From Flavobacteriales bacterium (lineage in GTDB: Bacteria > Bacteroidota > Bacteroidia > NS11-12g > UBA955), in contig CANHQZ010000019.1 in NCBI GenBank assembly GCA_947463125.1, forward strand, positions 1-36,593: a stretch of 36,593 bases of DNA. The letters run 5' to 3'. The notes beneath the pieces were generated by a model. That model did not search any database and had not been told where the DNA came from. It was given only the letters and a program-made list of their open reading frames with translations. Position 1 is the first letter of the stretch. Every line of letters begins with the position of its first letter. Shown piece by piece: positions 17,167 to 25,598 of this stretch. The translations under genes and the position numbers were made by a program.

Positions 17167-17889
17167 ATGAGGATCGGAACGGCAGTCGTTTTTCTGTTGG
17201 TAATGCCCTTGCTGCAGGCTCAGACCGATTCTCGATATTCGCTGGGAATGGGTATTTCGCGATACGGTGTGGCCGTGTCATTCAGAAACGATAAAGCGCC
17301 ACAAACCTTTGAATCAGCCACACTCCGCCCCGGCGGGTTTTACCTGGAAGCCGGAAATATTCAGCATCCCCGGGAGGTTGCCGTTGTAAATACATTTTTT
17401 CAAAATTCGGGCAGCTACAAAGTTGACAAAACCCATTACGCATGGACGCTTCGTCCCGGACTTCTTTACACCTACACTTTGAGCGAAAGGGTAGACCGTC
17501 GCGCAGTCGGATTGAATGTGACCTCCGGACCCGGAATCGCACTCGCTTACACCTGGCCGGTTTATGTTACTATTCTTCAGGTAGATCCTTTTGGAAATGA
17601 GTACTTTGCCAACGTGCGGTATAATCCCGATGTACACAAAACCACGGAAATAGCCGGCAGGGCAGGATTTTCGGAAGGTTTTCCGGAAGGTCGCTTTACC
17701 CCCGGCCTTTCCTGGCAGGGCGGGCTGGATTTTCAATGGGCCAATTACAGAAATGATGTGAATACACTTACGCTGGGAGCCCGTGTGGAAGCTTTTTCCC
17801 GAAAACTGACCATTTTGCACAACAATGAGCTCAACAGAAGTTTGTTTTCCTCATTTTATATTAGTTTTGCATTCGGATTGGGAAGTTGA
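17167..17889 (+). CDS. Exported protein of unknown function, probable outer-membrane beta-barrel
   Basis: 240 residues, ATG start. A signal peptide is clear: a basic N-terminus, the hydrophobic run '[13 protein letters not shown]' and a likely cut after 'LQAQ' near residue 19. The rest has no membrane helix and shows alternating polar and hydrophobic residues with many aromatic and Gly residues, such as '[17 protein letters not shown]', '[13 protein letters not shown]', '[13 protein letters not shown]' and '[10 protein letters not shown]', ending '[12 protein letters not shown]'. That pattern suits an 8-12-strand outer-membrane barrel. I do not recognise a named family. The stop overlaps a possible TTG start of lipA (TTGA), so the two may be co-translated. 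Upstream are MraZ box 2 and a TAnnTTTG element. Confidence 0.8.
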   Translation: MRIGTAVVFLLVMPLLQAQTDSRYSLGMGISRYGVAVSFRNDKAPQTFESATLRPGGFYLEAGNIQHPREVAVVNTFFQNSGSYKVDKTHYAWTLRPGLLYTYTLSERVDRRAVGLNVTSGPGIALAYTWPVYVTILQVDPFGNEYFANVRYNPDVHKTTEIAGRAGFSEGFPEGRFTPGLSWQGGLDFQWANYRNDVNTLTLGARVEAFSRKLTILHNNELNRSLFSSFYISFAFGLGS

Positions 17890-18785
17890 TTTTTCCGCTC
17901 CGCGAAATCTTGCTGGAACTACCTGTCATATCCTCAGAAAAGCGCAGACCCTCCAAGCCTTCATGGCTCAAGATTGATTTGCCTACCGGCGAAAATTACA
18001 CGCGTGTTAAGCGCATCGTGAAAGAGCACAAGCTCCACACCATTTGCGAAGACGGACGTTGCCCAAATATGGGCGAATGCTGGGGCGCCGGAACAGCCAC
18101 CTTTATGATACTCGGAAACATCTGCACACGCAGCTGTTCATTTTGTGCCGTGGCCACCGGACGGCCCACCGAATACGATATTGATGAGCCTTACCGCGTT
18201 GCAGAAGCGGTGAAGCTGATGGGGGTAAAACATTGCGTAATTACTTCCGTAAACCGCGATGAACTCAAGGACAAAGGGGCCAGCGTATGGGCGGCAACCA
18301 TTCGCGAAGTAAAACGCCAGAATCCGGAGACAACCATTGAAACGCTGATACCTGACTTCAAGGCTCAATGGGACTTGTTGTATATGGTGCTCGATGAAAG
18401 ACCGGATGTGGTGAGCCACAACATGGAAACCGTGGAAAGGCTTTACCGTATAGTAAGACCGCAAGCCAAGTATAGCCGCAGTCTTGAGCAGATAAAACGC
18501 ACCGCGGAATACGGACTGAGAACCAAAAGCGGAGCCATGATGGGTTGTGGCGAAACCCGCGAGGAAGTAGACCGTCTGATGGATGATTTGTACAATCATC
18601 AATGCCATGTGCTCACCCTGGGTCAATATCTGCAGCCGACCAAAATGCACCTGCCCGTTGCTGAATTTGTTCATCCCGATCAGTTTAAGGCATGGGAAGA
18701 AGCAGGACTAGCAAAAGGTTTTCTGCACGTGGAAAGCGGCCCCATGGTGCGCAGTTCATACCATGCCGAAAAGCATGTGCTTTAA
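17886..18785 (+). CDS. lipA: Lipoyl synthase LipA
   Basis: Up to 299 residues. This radical-SAM enzyme inserts two sulfurs into protein-bound octanoyl groups to make lipoyl cofactors of 2-oxoacid dehydrogenases and the glycine cleavage system. The auxiliary-cluster cysteines are in '[12 protein letters not shown]' (C-x4-C-x5-C) and the radical-SAM cluster in 'CTRSCSFC' (C-x3-C-x2-C); 'ITSVNRDEL', 'NMETVERLY', '[11 protein letters not shown]' and the C-terminal 'RSSYHA' Ser ligand region are all present. No ATG exists before the cysteine motif, so the start must be TTG at 17886 (overlapping the upstream stop) or TTG at 17910, which gives '[13 protein letters not shown]', close to where other LipA proteins begin. 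Confidence 0.95.
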   Translation: MIFPLREILLELPVISSEKRRPSKPSWLKIDLPTGENYTRVKRIVKEHKLHTICEDGRCPNMGECWGAGTATFMILGNICTRSCSFCAVATGRPTEYDIDEPYRVAEAVKLMGVKHCVITSVNRDELKDKGASVWAATIREVKRQNPETTIETLIPDFKAQWDLLYMVLDERPDVVSHNMETVERLYRIVRPQAKYSRSLEQIKRTAEYGLRTKSGAMMGCGETREEVDRLMDDLYNHQCHVLTLGQYLQPTKMHLPVAEFVHPDQFKAWEEAGLAKGFLHVESGPMVRSSYHAEKHVL

Positions 18786-18927
18786 CCCGGTTGATTCCCT
18801 TCCGCAATAAAATTGCAGTTAATTACCTGTCATGTTTTTGACATCATTGAAAAAATTGATGGGTCCGGTGGTTGTGTTTTCATAAAGTGGCTGTAAATTA
18901 GCGGACTATAAAGAACATTACCTTTTT

Positions 18928-21528
18928 ATGAAGTTGAAAAATGCCCTTCTGTTTTCTTCAGCCGTAGCGCTGATGGCCGGCACGGCCTGGTTTTCCGGGA
19001 ATTCCTTCTCTGTAAAACCGTCCTTTGAAAAATGGATGACTGAGGAATCAGGAGAAGAAGAAGAAATTGGCCCTGCACTTGAATACCTCAAAATGCTGCG
19101 CGCCAATCCGAAAACCGGAACTATCGAGCCTGAATGGATTGAAGCCGCGATAGCCCAGGCAGACCGCCTGAGCATGTTGCGTCGTGCCTCCCTGCAGTGG
19201 ACCAATATGGGTCCCGACAATATAGGAGGGCGCTGCCGTGCGTTGCTTCTCCACAAAGATTCAGCCAATATTTGGTTTCTGGGTGGCGTGAGCGGAGGAC
19301 TTTTCCGCAGCAATACTTCCGGTTCCAGCTGGTTTCCTGTCAACGATAAGCAGGAAAACCTGAATGTAACATGCATAGCCCAAACCGACGACGGTACCAT
19401 TTATTATGGAACCGGTGAAGGAGGATTTACCAACCTGTCCGGAACACGTAACGGTTCACCTGCCTTCATAGGAAATGGCTTGTACAAAAGTACCAGCCCT
19501 TCCGGCACAGCCTTTACCAGAATGGCCAATACCGCTGACAGCAGATTTCTGTCATGCAACACCATGGCTGCTTATGGCAACAAGCTGTATGTAGGAACAG
19601 AGAGCGGTTTGTTTTTGCTAACCAACAATGGAACTACCATCAGCCAAATCCGCGGTGGCGCCTGCCTTGAAGTGAAGATAGACAAAAATGGCGTTGTTTG
19701 GGCCAGTTACTCCAACGGTTCTGTGTTCAAAAGCGATGCCAACGGAGCAAACTTTACCCAGATGAATTACGGTGGTCCAGCAGCACGTGTGGCCATTGCT
19801 ATTTCGCCGGAAGATCCTAACTATGTATATCTGCAAAACGCTCAAACCCGTCTGAACGGTGTTTGGCGCACCACCGACGGTGGTGTGACCTGGAGTCAAA
19901 TTGTGTTCTACAGCACTGTTACCGATAATATGGGAACCGGCCAGGGTTACTATGATAACGTGGCAGCAGTCGATCCTCTCAACAAGAACCGTGTATACCT
20001 TGGCGGTGTTTCCCTTGCTGTATGGGATAATATTAATGGCTACACTGAAATAGCTTCCATGTTCGGAGCACCCTGGAACAATGGCTATGTTCATGCCGAC
20101 AAACACATCATTCAGTTCGATACCAGACAGAACCCTCCGCTTATGCTTGTAGGCTGCGACGGAGGTCTTTTTGGCAGCAGGGACCGCGCAACCTGGACAC
20201 GCCTGAACCGCAATTTTACTACATATCAGTGTTACAACGTCGCTGCAAACAGCCTCGGGCACATTGTGGGTGGTTCTCAGGATAACGGAACGCAGTTGAT
20301 TAACTTTTCAGGAAATAGCATAAACGGTGTTCCCTCCAAAACAGCCCTTGAAATTTTGGGTGGAGACGGTTTTGACGTGGAATTTTCCAAATATTACCCC
20401 AAGACTATTTTTATGTGTACCTACTATGGTCGCATAGTGAGAACCGGCAACAGCGGTCAGTCAAGCTCATCTTTCTGGGACAGCCGTATCAAGCCGGATG
20501 ATGCAGCCGCAAATCCTCCCGATGTGGATTTTAATACCCATTTCACATTATGGGAACCCAACGATTCTACCTCACGCCTTTTCCTGGCGCGCAACGCTGA
20601 AGTTTGGGTTGCCATCAATCCTACCAACTTTATCGAAGATGTTACCTGGTTCCGCGTAGCTGCCAACCTCGGAAACGATCGTATTGTTGAAATGGATCAC
20701 ACCCCGGATGGAGCCCACTTGTTCATAGCGAAAGCTGGTAAGCTTTTCAGAGTAAGTGGTTTGGATTCAGCAAACTTTACAGTAGCTGCCAATCCCGGAA
20801 TCAATGACATTCCAAAGGCACTCAGCATCAGAACCATAACGCCTCCCGGTGCTGCATCCCGCGTAGTAACTTCTGTAAATGTGGATCAAGCCAATCCCAA
20901 CCATGTGGTGGTAACCCTCGGTGGATATGGTGATGTTACCTATGTAATGGAAACCAAAAATGCACTGGATCTCACACCGACCTGGACCAACATCACCGGC
21001 GATTTGCCCAAGATGCCGGTATACGACGCTGTAATTGATATTGACAATCCCAACCGTATCATTATAGGTACAGACCTCGGTGTGTTTATGACTGAAAACG
21101 GCGGAACCAACTGGGCAGAAGCCAACAACGGAATGGCGCGCACACCTGTGTTCGAAATTCGTGGCTATGAGTGGAGACCCTGGGAGGGCATGAAACTCTA
21201 TATCGGAACCCATGGTCGTGGTTACTACCAGAGCATGAGCCTCACCACCGGAAACAAGAGAATTTCTGATACCTACACCGGCCTGAAAGCGTGGCCTGTA
21301 CCTGCGGGTAACCTGCTGAATGTATCTTTCCGTTCAAACGGCAATGAAAAAGTAACCGTGGAAATTTACGGTATGGACGGTAAGCGTTACCAGCAAAACC
21401 AGCCTGTTGTATCTGCCGGAAGCAATACCATTCAGCTGAATACTGCATCACTGCCTACAGGCAATTACTTTGTTCGCATCAGCGGCAAAGAAGGAAGCAA
21501 CAGCATCAAATTCAATGTAACCAAATAA
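18928..21528 (+). CDS. Secreted Asp-box (sortilin/VPS10-like) beta-propeller protein with T9SS sorting domain
   Basis: 866 residues, ATG start. An N-terminal signal peptide (about 1-27) precedes a ~60-residue acidic region, then a long propeller (about 90-770) with repeated Asp-box-like turns: 'NTSGSSWFPV', 'TTDGGVTWSQI', 'RDRATWTRL', 'TENGGTNWAEAN'. Glycine-Asp pairs such as 'GGVSGGLFRS' and 'GCDGGLFGS' recur between them. The last ~80 residues from 'LKAWPVPAGNLLNVSF' to 'SIKFNVTK', including 'MDGKRYQ' and 'LPTGNYFVRISG', form a type A T9SS C-terminal domain, so the protein should be exported and anchored or released at the surface. No catalytic residues of glycoside hydrolases can be asserted; it may bind glycans or proteins. 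A strong terminator follows. Confidence 0.88.
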   Translation: MKLKNALLFSSAVALMAGTAWFSGNSFSVKPSFEKWMTEESGEEEEIGPALEYLKMLRANPKTGTIEPEWIEAAIAQADRLSMLRRASLQWTNMGPDNIGGRCRALLLHKDSANIWFLGGVSGGLFRSNTSGSSWFPVNDKQENLNVTCIAQTDDGTIYYGTGEGGFTNLSGTRNGSPAFIGNGLYKSTSPSGTAFTRMANTADSRFLSCNTMAAYGNKLYVGTESGLFLLTNNGTTISQIRGGACLEVKIDKNGVVWASYSNGSVFKSDANGANFTQMNYGGPAARVAIAISPEDPNYVYLQNAQTRLNGVWRTTDGGVTWSQIVFYSTVTDNMGTGQGYYDNVAAVDPLNKNRVYLGGVSLAVWDNINGYTEIASMFGAPWNNGYVHADKHIIQFDTRQNPPLMLVGCDGGLFGSRDRATWTRLNRNFTTYQCYNVAANSLGHIVGGSQDNGTQLINFSGNSINGVPSKTALEILGGDGFDVEFSKYYPKTIFMCTYYGRIVRTGNSGQSSSSFWDSRIKPDDAAANPPDVDFNTHFTLWEPNDSTSRLFLARNAEVWVAINPTNFIEDVTWFRVAANLGNDRIVEMDHTPDGAHLFIAKAGKLFRVSGLDSANFTVAANPGINDIPKALSIRTITPPGAASRVVTSVNVDQANPNHVVVTLGGYGDVTYVMETKNALDLTPTWTNITGDLPKMPVYDAVIDIDNPNRIIIGTDLGVFMTENGGTNWAEANNGMARTPVFEIRGYEWRPWEGMKLYIGTHGRGYYQSMSLTTGNKRISDTYTGLKAWPVPAGNLLNVSFRSNGNEKVTVEIYGMDGKRYQQNQPVVSAGSNTIQLNTASLPTGNYFVRISGKEGSNSIKFNVTK

Positions 21529-21550
21529 GGAACGGGTTAATCGTTCTGAA

Positions 21551-21585
21551 TAAACTGCCGGTCGTTATGATCGGCAGTTTTTTTT
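21551..21585 (+). terminator. Rho-independent terminator after the propeller gene
   Basis: The stem CTGCCGGTC/GATCGGCAG (one G-U pair, loop GTTAT) flanked by AAA/TTT is followed by eight T residues. It ends inside the last codons of the convergent dapF, so the T tract overlaps the dapF stop region; on the minus strand only a weak T run follows the stem. Confidence 0.85.
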
Positions 21586-22351
21586 ATACCAATCCGTTAA
21601 AAACCCGGGCGACGGGACCGTTCAGATGTACATTGACAAAACCACTTTCCACGGCATCAAAAGACACAGACAGATTGCCGCCGGCTGTTTGCACGGCCGT
21701 GGTGTTTTGTGATTTGTGCAGAATATAATGTGCGAGCACGGCTGCGGTTACGCCTGTGCCACAACTCAGGGTTTCATTTTCAACACCACGTTCATAGGTG
21801 CGCATGCGCAAGGAAGTTCCGTCAACCTGCACCAGATTCACATTGATGCCTGCTGCCGCAAACTCATCGCCGTAGCGAATAGTGTGTGCAAAATGCAGTA
21901 AATCCAAATCATCGGGATCTTGCTGGATGAATTGAACATAGTGGGGTGAGCCGGTATTGATGACAACGGTGTTTTCGTCGCGTACCTCCCAATGAAACAC
22001 ATCCATCATTTGAAGAATAACCATGTCCCCTGCAACGGATGCATGGTGGGGGCCGTCAATGGCCAGAAAGTCCAGTTGACCTGCATTTCCCAAACCCAGT
22101 GAATGCGCAAAATGGGAAATACAGCGCCCGCCATTGCCGCACATGGAACTGATTTTTCCATCGCTGTTGTAATACACCATGCCGAAATCGTAGCCGTTTT
22201 CAGCTGTCAGATACATAAGGCCGTCAGCGCCTATGCCGAAGTGCCTGTGGCATAAACGAGCCACATCCATACCGGATGGTATGCCGTTTCGGGCGTCAAT
22301 CAGGATGAAGTCATTGCCTGTTCCCTGGTATTTGGTGAAATGGATGCTCAA
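21584..22351 (-). CDS. dapF: Diaminopimelate epimerase DapF
   Basis: 255 residues. DapF converts LL-DAP to meso-DAP, the substrate of MurE and the precursor of lysine. The start is TTG, overlapping the anti-sigma stop as TTGA; the protein begins 'IHFTKYQGTGNDFILIDAR', as DapF proteins do. The two catalytic cysteines are in 'SMCGNGGRC' near residue 72 and 'TLSCGTGVTAA' near residue 195; 'GADGL', 'NSDG' and 'RTYERGVENET' are also conserved. It is slightly shorter than E. coli DapF (274). Placement after a sigma/anti-sigma pair suggests it is transcribed with them. Confidence 0.96.
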   Translation of the reverse strand: MSIHFTKYQGTGNDFILIDARNGIPSGMDVARLCHRHFGIGADGLMYLTAENGYDFGMVYYNSDGKISSMCGNGGRCISHFAHSLGLGNAGQLDFLAIDGPHHASVAGDMVILQMMDVFHWEVRDENTVVINTGSPHYVQFIQQDPDDLDLLHFAHTIRYGDEFAAAGINVNLVQVDGTSLRMRTYERGVENETLSCGTGVTAAVLAHYILHKSQNTTAVQTAGGNLSVSFDAVESGFVNVHLNGPVARVFNGLV

Positions 22352-23382
22352 CGGCCAATTAGTTTTAATATGCTTTGATCAGTTACTTCCTGCGCAGGTG
22401 CACCGGCTGTTTTTTGGCCATTCTGCACCGGTAGGTTTAGCAGTTCATATACTTTTATGCCGCTGTGCAGAAAGTACCTGTTTTGCCACTCATAAACCAG
22501 TGGATTTCCATACACAATATCATAGCAGCGAACGAAATACATATCATTGTACTTTTCAATCTCAACCATCGGTGTATTGCGCGGCGTTTGGCAGAAGGTG
22601 AGGGAAAACCGCATGGCTGTTTTTTTACTGCGGGTTTGTTCAGGCTGCTTGTAATCGTTTCCTGCGCTCTCGGCACGGCCTGATTGTTTAGCCTTGGCGG
22701 TTTGTGCTGTTACTGCGGGTTGTGGCTGTGCATTGGCTTCAGCGGTGCGGGAGCGTTTCATTTCTGAAGCTTCGGTTTTCAGCGATTTCTGCGCTTCGGC
22801 CTGGTTGAAAAGGGTTATGGCTACCGCCTGAACATTGGAAGCAATGATGATGGGTTCGGGATCAGCGACCTCTGCAGTAGACCCTGCATCATCCGTTTCC
22901 ATAGGGGGCATGACCTCTTCGCTGTTCTGCACCAGCATTTCCGTTTCTTTTCCGGTGTCAGCATTTACTTTTTTAACTCCGGAATCCGTAGTAACAAACT
23001 CCGAAGCCTGTTTTTCAGCGGAATCAGCGGCTTTTTCTGTTCTGACAGTATTGTTGTGCTCAGGTTGTATCCCGGGATTTAACTTCCAAAGAATGATGGC
23101 CGCAGAAAAGGCTACCAGCATAACGGATGCAGCGGCAAAATACCAGGTTTTTCTGCTAAGATTAAAAATACCCCGATGCCGTGTCTTTTCCTGTAAATAC
23201 CGCTTCATTTGGGCATGCCCGAAAGCATAAACAGCCGCAGCCATTTTTTCATGCTGTTCAACCTGTAGCTTAAAATCAGGATCAGACTGCAATTTTGTCA
23301 TGAATGTTTCCAGCTCAGCTCCCTGTAATTCACCCCTAAGGTAGCGGTCAATCAGGTCGATATTAGGGTCAAATTCATTCAT
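22348..23382 (-). CDS. Membrane anti-sigma factor-like protein
   Basis: 344 residues, ATG start overlapping the sigma-factor stop by four bases (ATGA). The cytoplasmic N-terminus (about 1-77), with 'LIDRYLRGELQGAELETFMTKLQSDPDFKLQVEQ' split over helices, is the type of region found in Bacteroidota anti-sigma proteins ('I..YL.GEL...E...F...L..D......'). One membrane helix lies at about 80-99. Then comes a ~150-residue low-complexity periplasmic linker rich in Glu, Ala, Ser, Thr, Lys and Gln. It ends in a ~90-residue folded-looking domain with 'YNDMYFVRCYDIVYGNPLVYEWQNRYFLHSG' (aromatic-rich) that I do not recognise. The pairing with an ECF sigma factor supports an anti-sigma role; the sensed signal is unknown. 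Confidence 0.72.
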   Translation of the reverse strand: MNEFDPNIDLIDRYLRGELQGAELETFMTKLQSDPDFKLQVEQHEKMAAAVYAFGHAQMKRYLQEKTRHRGIFNLSRKTWYFAAASVMLVAFSAAIILWKLNPGIQPEHNNTVRTEKAADSAEKQASEFVTTDSGVKKVNADTGKETEMLVQNSEEVMPPMETDDAGSTAEVADPEPIIIASNVQAVAITLFNQAEAQKSLKTEASEMKRSRTAEANAQPQPAVTAQTAKAKQSGRAESAGNDYKQPEQTRSKKTAMRFSLTFCQTPRNTPMVEIEKYNDMYFVRCYDIVYGNPLVYEWQNRYFLHSGIKVYELLNLPVQNGQKTAGAPAQEVTDQSILKLIGR

Positions 23383-23948
23383 GAGATAAAATCAGATTTG
23401 GTAAAACGACTTTTAATCAGGGCCTCCAATTTTTTGAAACACTGATATTTCTTGGCTTTGGCTGTATCTGCATTGGCAAACTGCATTTTTCTGGCAATTT
23501 GTTCCATGTCATTTCCATCAAAGTAAAACAACAGCAGGAGGTTTTTACAGGTATCGCCTATCTCATCCATGGCTTTTTGCAGGTGTTTGAAATCGGACAA
23601 ATCTGAAAAATTGTCAGCACACACATGTAAATGAGGTAATATTTTGTCTTCTCCGTCCATTCTCTGCAACTTCCCCAGCCTTTTCAACCACAGGTTTTTG
23701 CAAATTGCCATCATGTATGTACTAAGCTTGCTGCTAAGTACAAAATTGCCCTGCTGCACTTTTTGCCAGAGTACAATCAATGCATCCTGCAACAGGTCCT
23801 CAGCATCTTCTTCACGTCCCTGATTTTTAATAACATAACTGCGAATCATGCTGTAGTTGCTTTTGTAAATACCCACCAGCGCATCCTTATCTCCGGCTTC
23901 AATCCGGGCAAGCAGTTCCTGGTCTTTGCTTGGTGTTGTTTCAGACAT
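23379..23948 (-). CDS. ECF-type RNA polymerase sigma factor
   Basis: 189 residues from the ATG at 23948 ('MSETTPSKDQELLARIEAGD'). The open frame continues upstream to 24185, but that part is hydrophobic, unlike a sigma factor, and would run into the divergent htrA. Region 2 is seen as 'ALVGIYKSNYSMIRSYVIKN' and 'EDAEDLLQDALIVLWQKV', the classic core-binding and -10 recognition helices; region 4 includes 'CKNLLLLFYFDGNDMEQIARKM' and a C-terminal helix-turn-helix with 'ANADTAKAKKYQCFKKLEAL'. It lacks the N-terminal region 1.1, as ECF factors do. It should direct a small regulon, likely including its own operon, when the membrane anti-sigma protein releases it. Confidence 0.9.
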   Translation of the reverse strand: MSETTPSKDQELLARIEAGDKDALVGIYKSNYSMIRSYVIKNQGREEDAEDLLQDALIVLWQKVQQGNFVLSSKLSTYMMAICKNLWLKRLGKLQRMDGEDKILPHLHVCADNFSDLSDFKHLQKAMDEIGDTCKNLLLLFYFDGNDMEQIARKMQFANADTAKAKKYQCFKKLEALIKSRFTKSDFIS

Positions 23949-23996
23949 TTCACAGATGGTTAATACTCTTTGGTCGAAAAGGGTAAATACCTGCTT

Positions 23997-24004
23997 CAAA
24001 AATA
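23997..24004 (-). promoter_or_regulatory. Possible -7 element for the sigma/anti-sigma/dapF operon
   Basis: On the minus strand, TATTTTTG fits TAnnTTTG; the near-consensus TTC lies 19 bases upstream at the -33 position. The start point would be about 40 bases upstream of the sigma-factor ATG. The region is A/T-rich, so a chance match is possible. Confidence 0.35.
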
Positions 24005-24066
24005 CAAGAAATGCATGCGTTTTGAAGTTACAAATTCGGAACAAAATTTGATTGATAAAAAATATC

Positions 24067-25575
24067 ATGGAAAAACTATTGAACAAATCAAAATGGATGG
24101 GCCTGCTGCTCGCAGGTTCTTTGGGAGGGTTGGTTTCTCTCGGTGCATTTGCAGTCATAACCAGGATTTCGGGAGATAATACCATTGAGCTGAAGCAACA
24201 GAATAGTGCGCAGCTGGCCCGTTATGCAGGTTTGAATGCCCAGCCTGCCTTTGACTTTGCAAGTGTGGCTGAAGTTTCAACACCCGCGGTGGTGCACATT
24301 AAAACCAGTGTGGGCAGCGTTGCTTCAGAGCGGAGGGAATCCAATCCTATGGATCCTTTCGACTTTTTTGGAAATCCTGGCTTTAGGTTTGAAAATCCCG
24401 GTCCCAGAGCCGGTTCCGGCAGTGGCGTAATTCTCAGTGATGATGGCTACATCGTAACCAACAATCATGTGGTGGAAGGTGCTACCAAAGTAGAAGTAGT
24501 GTTGAACGATAAACGTACGTATGTAGCCGAGATTATCGGTACAGACAAAAACACCGATCTGGCACTGCTGCGCATCGGTGAAAGCGGATTGCCGTTTATG
24601 AAACTGGGTAGCAGCAGTGGGGTGAAAGTAGGACAGTGGGTGGTGGCCGTGGGCAACCCTTTCAACCTGGAAAGCACTGTTACACTGGGCATTGTCAGTG
24701 CCATGGGCCGAAACATTGACCTCATTCGCAGTAAAGGAAACAAATACGCCATTGAGAATTTCATACAGACCGATGCAGCCATCAATCCCGGTAATTCCGG
24801 CGGAGCGCTTGTGAATACCGCAGGGGAGTTGATTGGCATCAATACCGCCATTGCTTCTGAAACCGGATCCTATACCGGCTATGCTTTCGCCATTCCCGTA
24901 GATTTGGTCAAAAAGGTAGTTAATGACCTGATGAAATACGGCAAGGTGCAGCGTGGATTGCTTGGTGTTTCCATTCAGGATATCAACCAGAAACTTGCTG
25001 ATGACAAGGGATTCCCCGATTTGAAGGGTGTATTTGTGGCTGAAGTGGTAGATGACGGAGCAGCGCAGAAAGCCGGTGTTAAAAAAGGAGATGTTATCCT
25101 GAAAATCAATGATGTGGAAGTAAACAGCAGCAGCCGCCTGCAGGAGGAAATCGGCAAGAGCCGACCCGGAGACAAGGTAAAAGTTACCCTTCGCCGGAAA
25201 TCTTCTACCCTGGATTTGTTTGCGGTTCTGCTCAGCGAAAGCGGTAAAACCTCCATAGAGTCTGCAGCACCTGAGAGTACTGCATCAGTGATGGGGGTTG
25301 AATTTGAAAACTCCACAAGGGAGGAAAGGCAGAATCTGGGATTGAAAAATGCGGTAAAAGTAAAAAATGTGGGAAAGGGTGTTTTCAAGGATGCCGGCAT
25401 TCCCCAGGGTTTCTTCATAACCCATATCAACAACGAACCTGTTTACAGTGTTCAGGGCGCTGTAGCCACCCTGAAATCGCTGAGAGGAGCCATAACCATC
25501 GAGGGTAAAACCGTTGATGGTAAAGAGAAAATCATCGCTGTCAAAATCCCCGCATCTTCGGATGCAGAAGAATAA
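24067..25575 (+). CDS. HtrA/DegP-type periplasmic serine protease
   Basis: 502 residues from the ATG at 24067; a TTG at 24052 in frame is a less likely start. A signal anchor or signal peptide ('MGLLLAGSLGGLVSLGAFAVI') is followed by a trypsin-like domain with the catalytic triad: His in 'VTNNHVVEGA' near residue 132, Asp in 'KNTDLALLRI' near 163 and Ser in 'NPGNSGGALVN' near 243. Two PDZ domains follow: one at about 295-390 ('GLLGVSIQDI', 'GAAQKAGVKKGDVILKIND') and a more divergent one at about 405-500. This is the DegP/DegQ architecture for degrading or holding misfolded envelope proteins. It is divergent from the sigma operon, from which it is separated by 118 bases, and may be its target. 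Confidence 0.95.
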   Translation: MEKLLNKSKWMGLLLAGSLGGLVSLGAFAVITRISGDNTIELKQQNSAQLARYAGLNAQPAFDFASVAEVSTPAVVHIKTSVGSVASERRESNPMDPFDFFGNPGFRFENPGPRAGSGSGVILSDDGYIVTNNHVVEGATKVEVVLNDKRTYVAEIIGTDKNTDLALLRIGESGLPFMKLGSSSGVKVGQWVVAVGNPFNLESTVTLGIVSAMGRNIDLIRSKGNKYAIENFIQTDAAINPGNSGGALVNTAGELIGINTAIASETGSYTGYAFAIPVDLVKKVVNDLMKYGKVQRGLLGVSIQDINQKLADDKGFPDLKGVFVAEVVDDGAAQKAGVKKGDVILKINDVEVNSSSRLQEEIGKSRPGDKVKVTLRRKSSTLDLFAVLLSESGKTSIESAAPESTASVMGVEFENSTREERQNLGLKNAVKVKNVGKGVFKDAGIPQGFFITHINNEPVYSVQGAVATLKSLRGAITIEGKTVDGKEKIIAVKIPASSDAEE

Positions 25576-25598
25576 CACAGTGTATGTATTTTGATGTG

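Noticed and set aside
18787-18850. Small hairpins in the spacer after lipA (GCAAT/ATTGC and TGTCA/TGACA)
   Set aside because: Both have only 5-bp A/T-rich stems and no T run, so they are not convincing as a terminator.
18919-18926. TACCTTTT as a promoter element for the propeller gene
   Set aside because: It misses the final G of TAnnTTTG and would place the start point after the ATG, so it cannot express the full protein.
19618-20262. Open frame of 214 codons opposite the propeller gene
   Set aside because: It lies fully within a well-supported secreted protein on the other strand and shows no motif or start context.
23949-24185. N-terminal extension of the sigma factor to 24185
   Set aside because: The extra 79 residues are hydrophobic and unlike any sigma region, and they overlap the divergent htrA start. 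The ATG at 23948 gives a normal ECF length.
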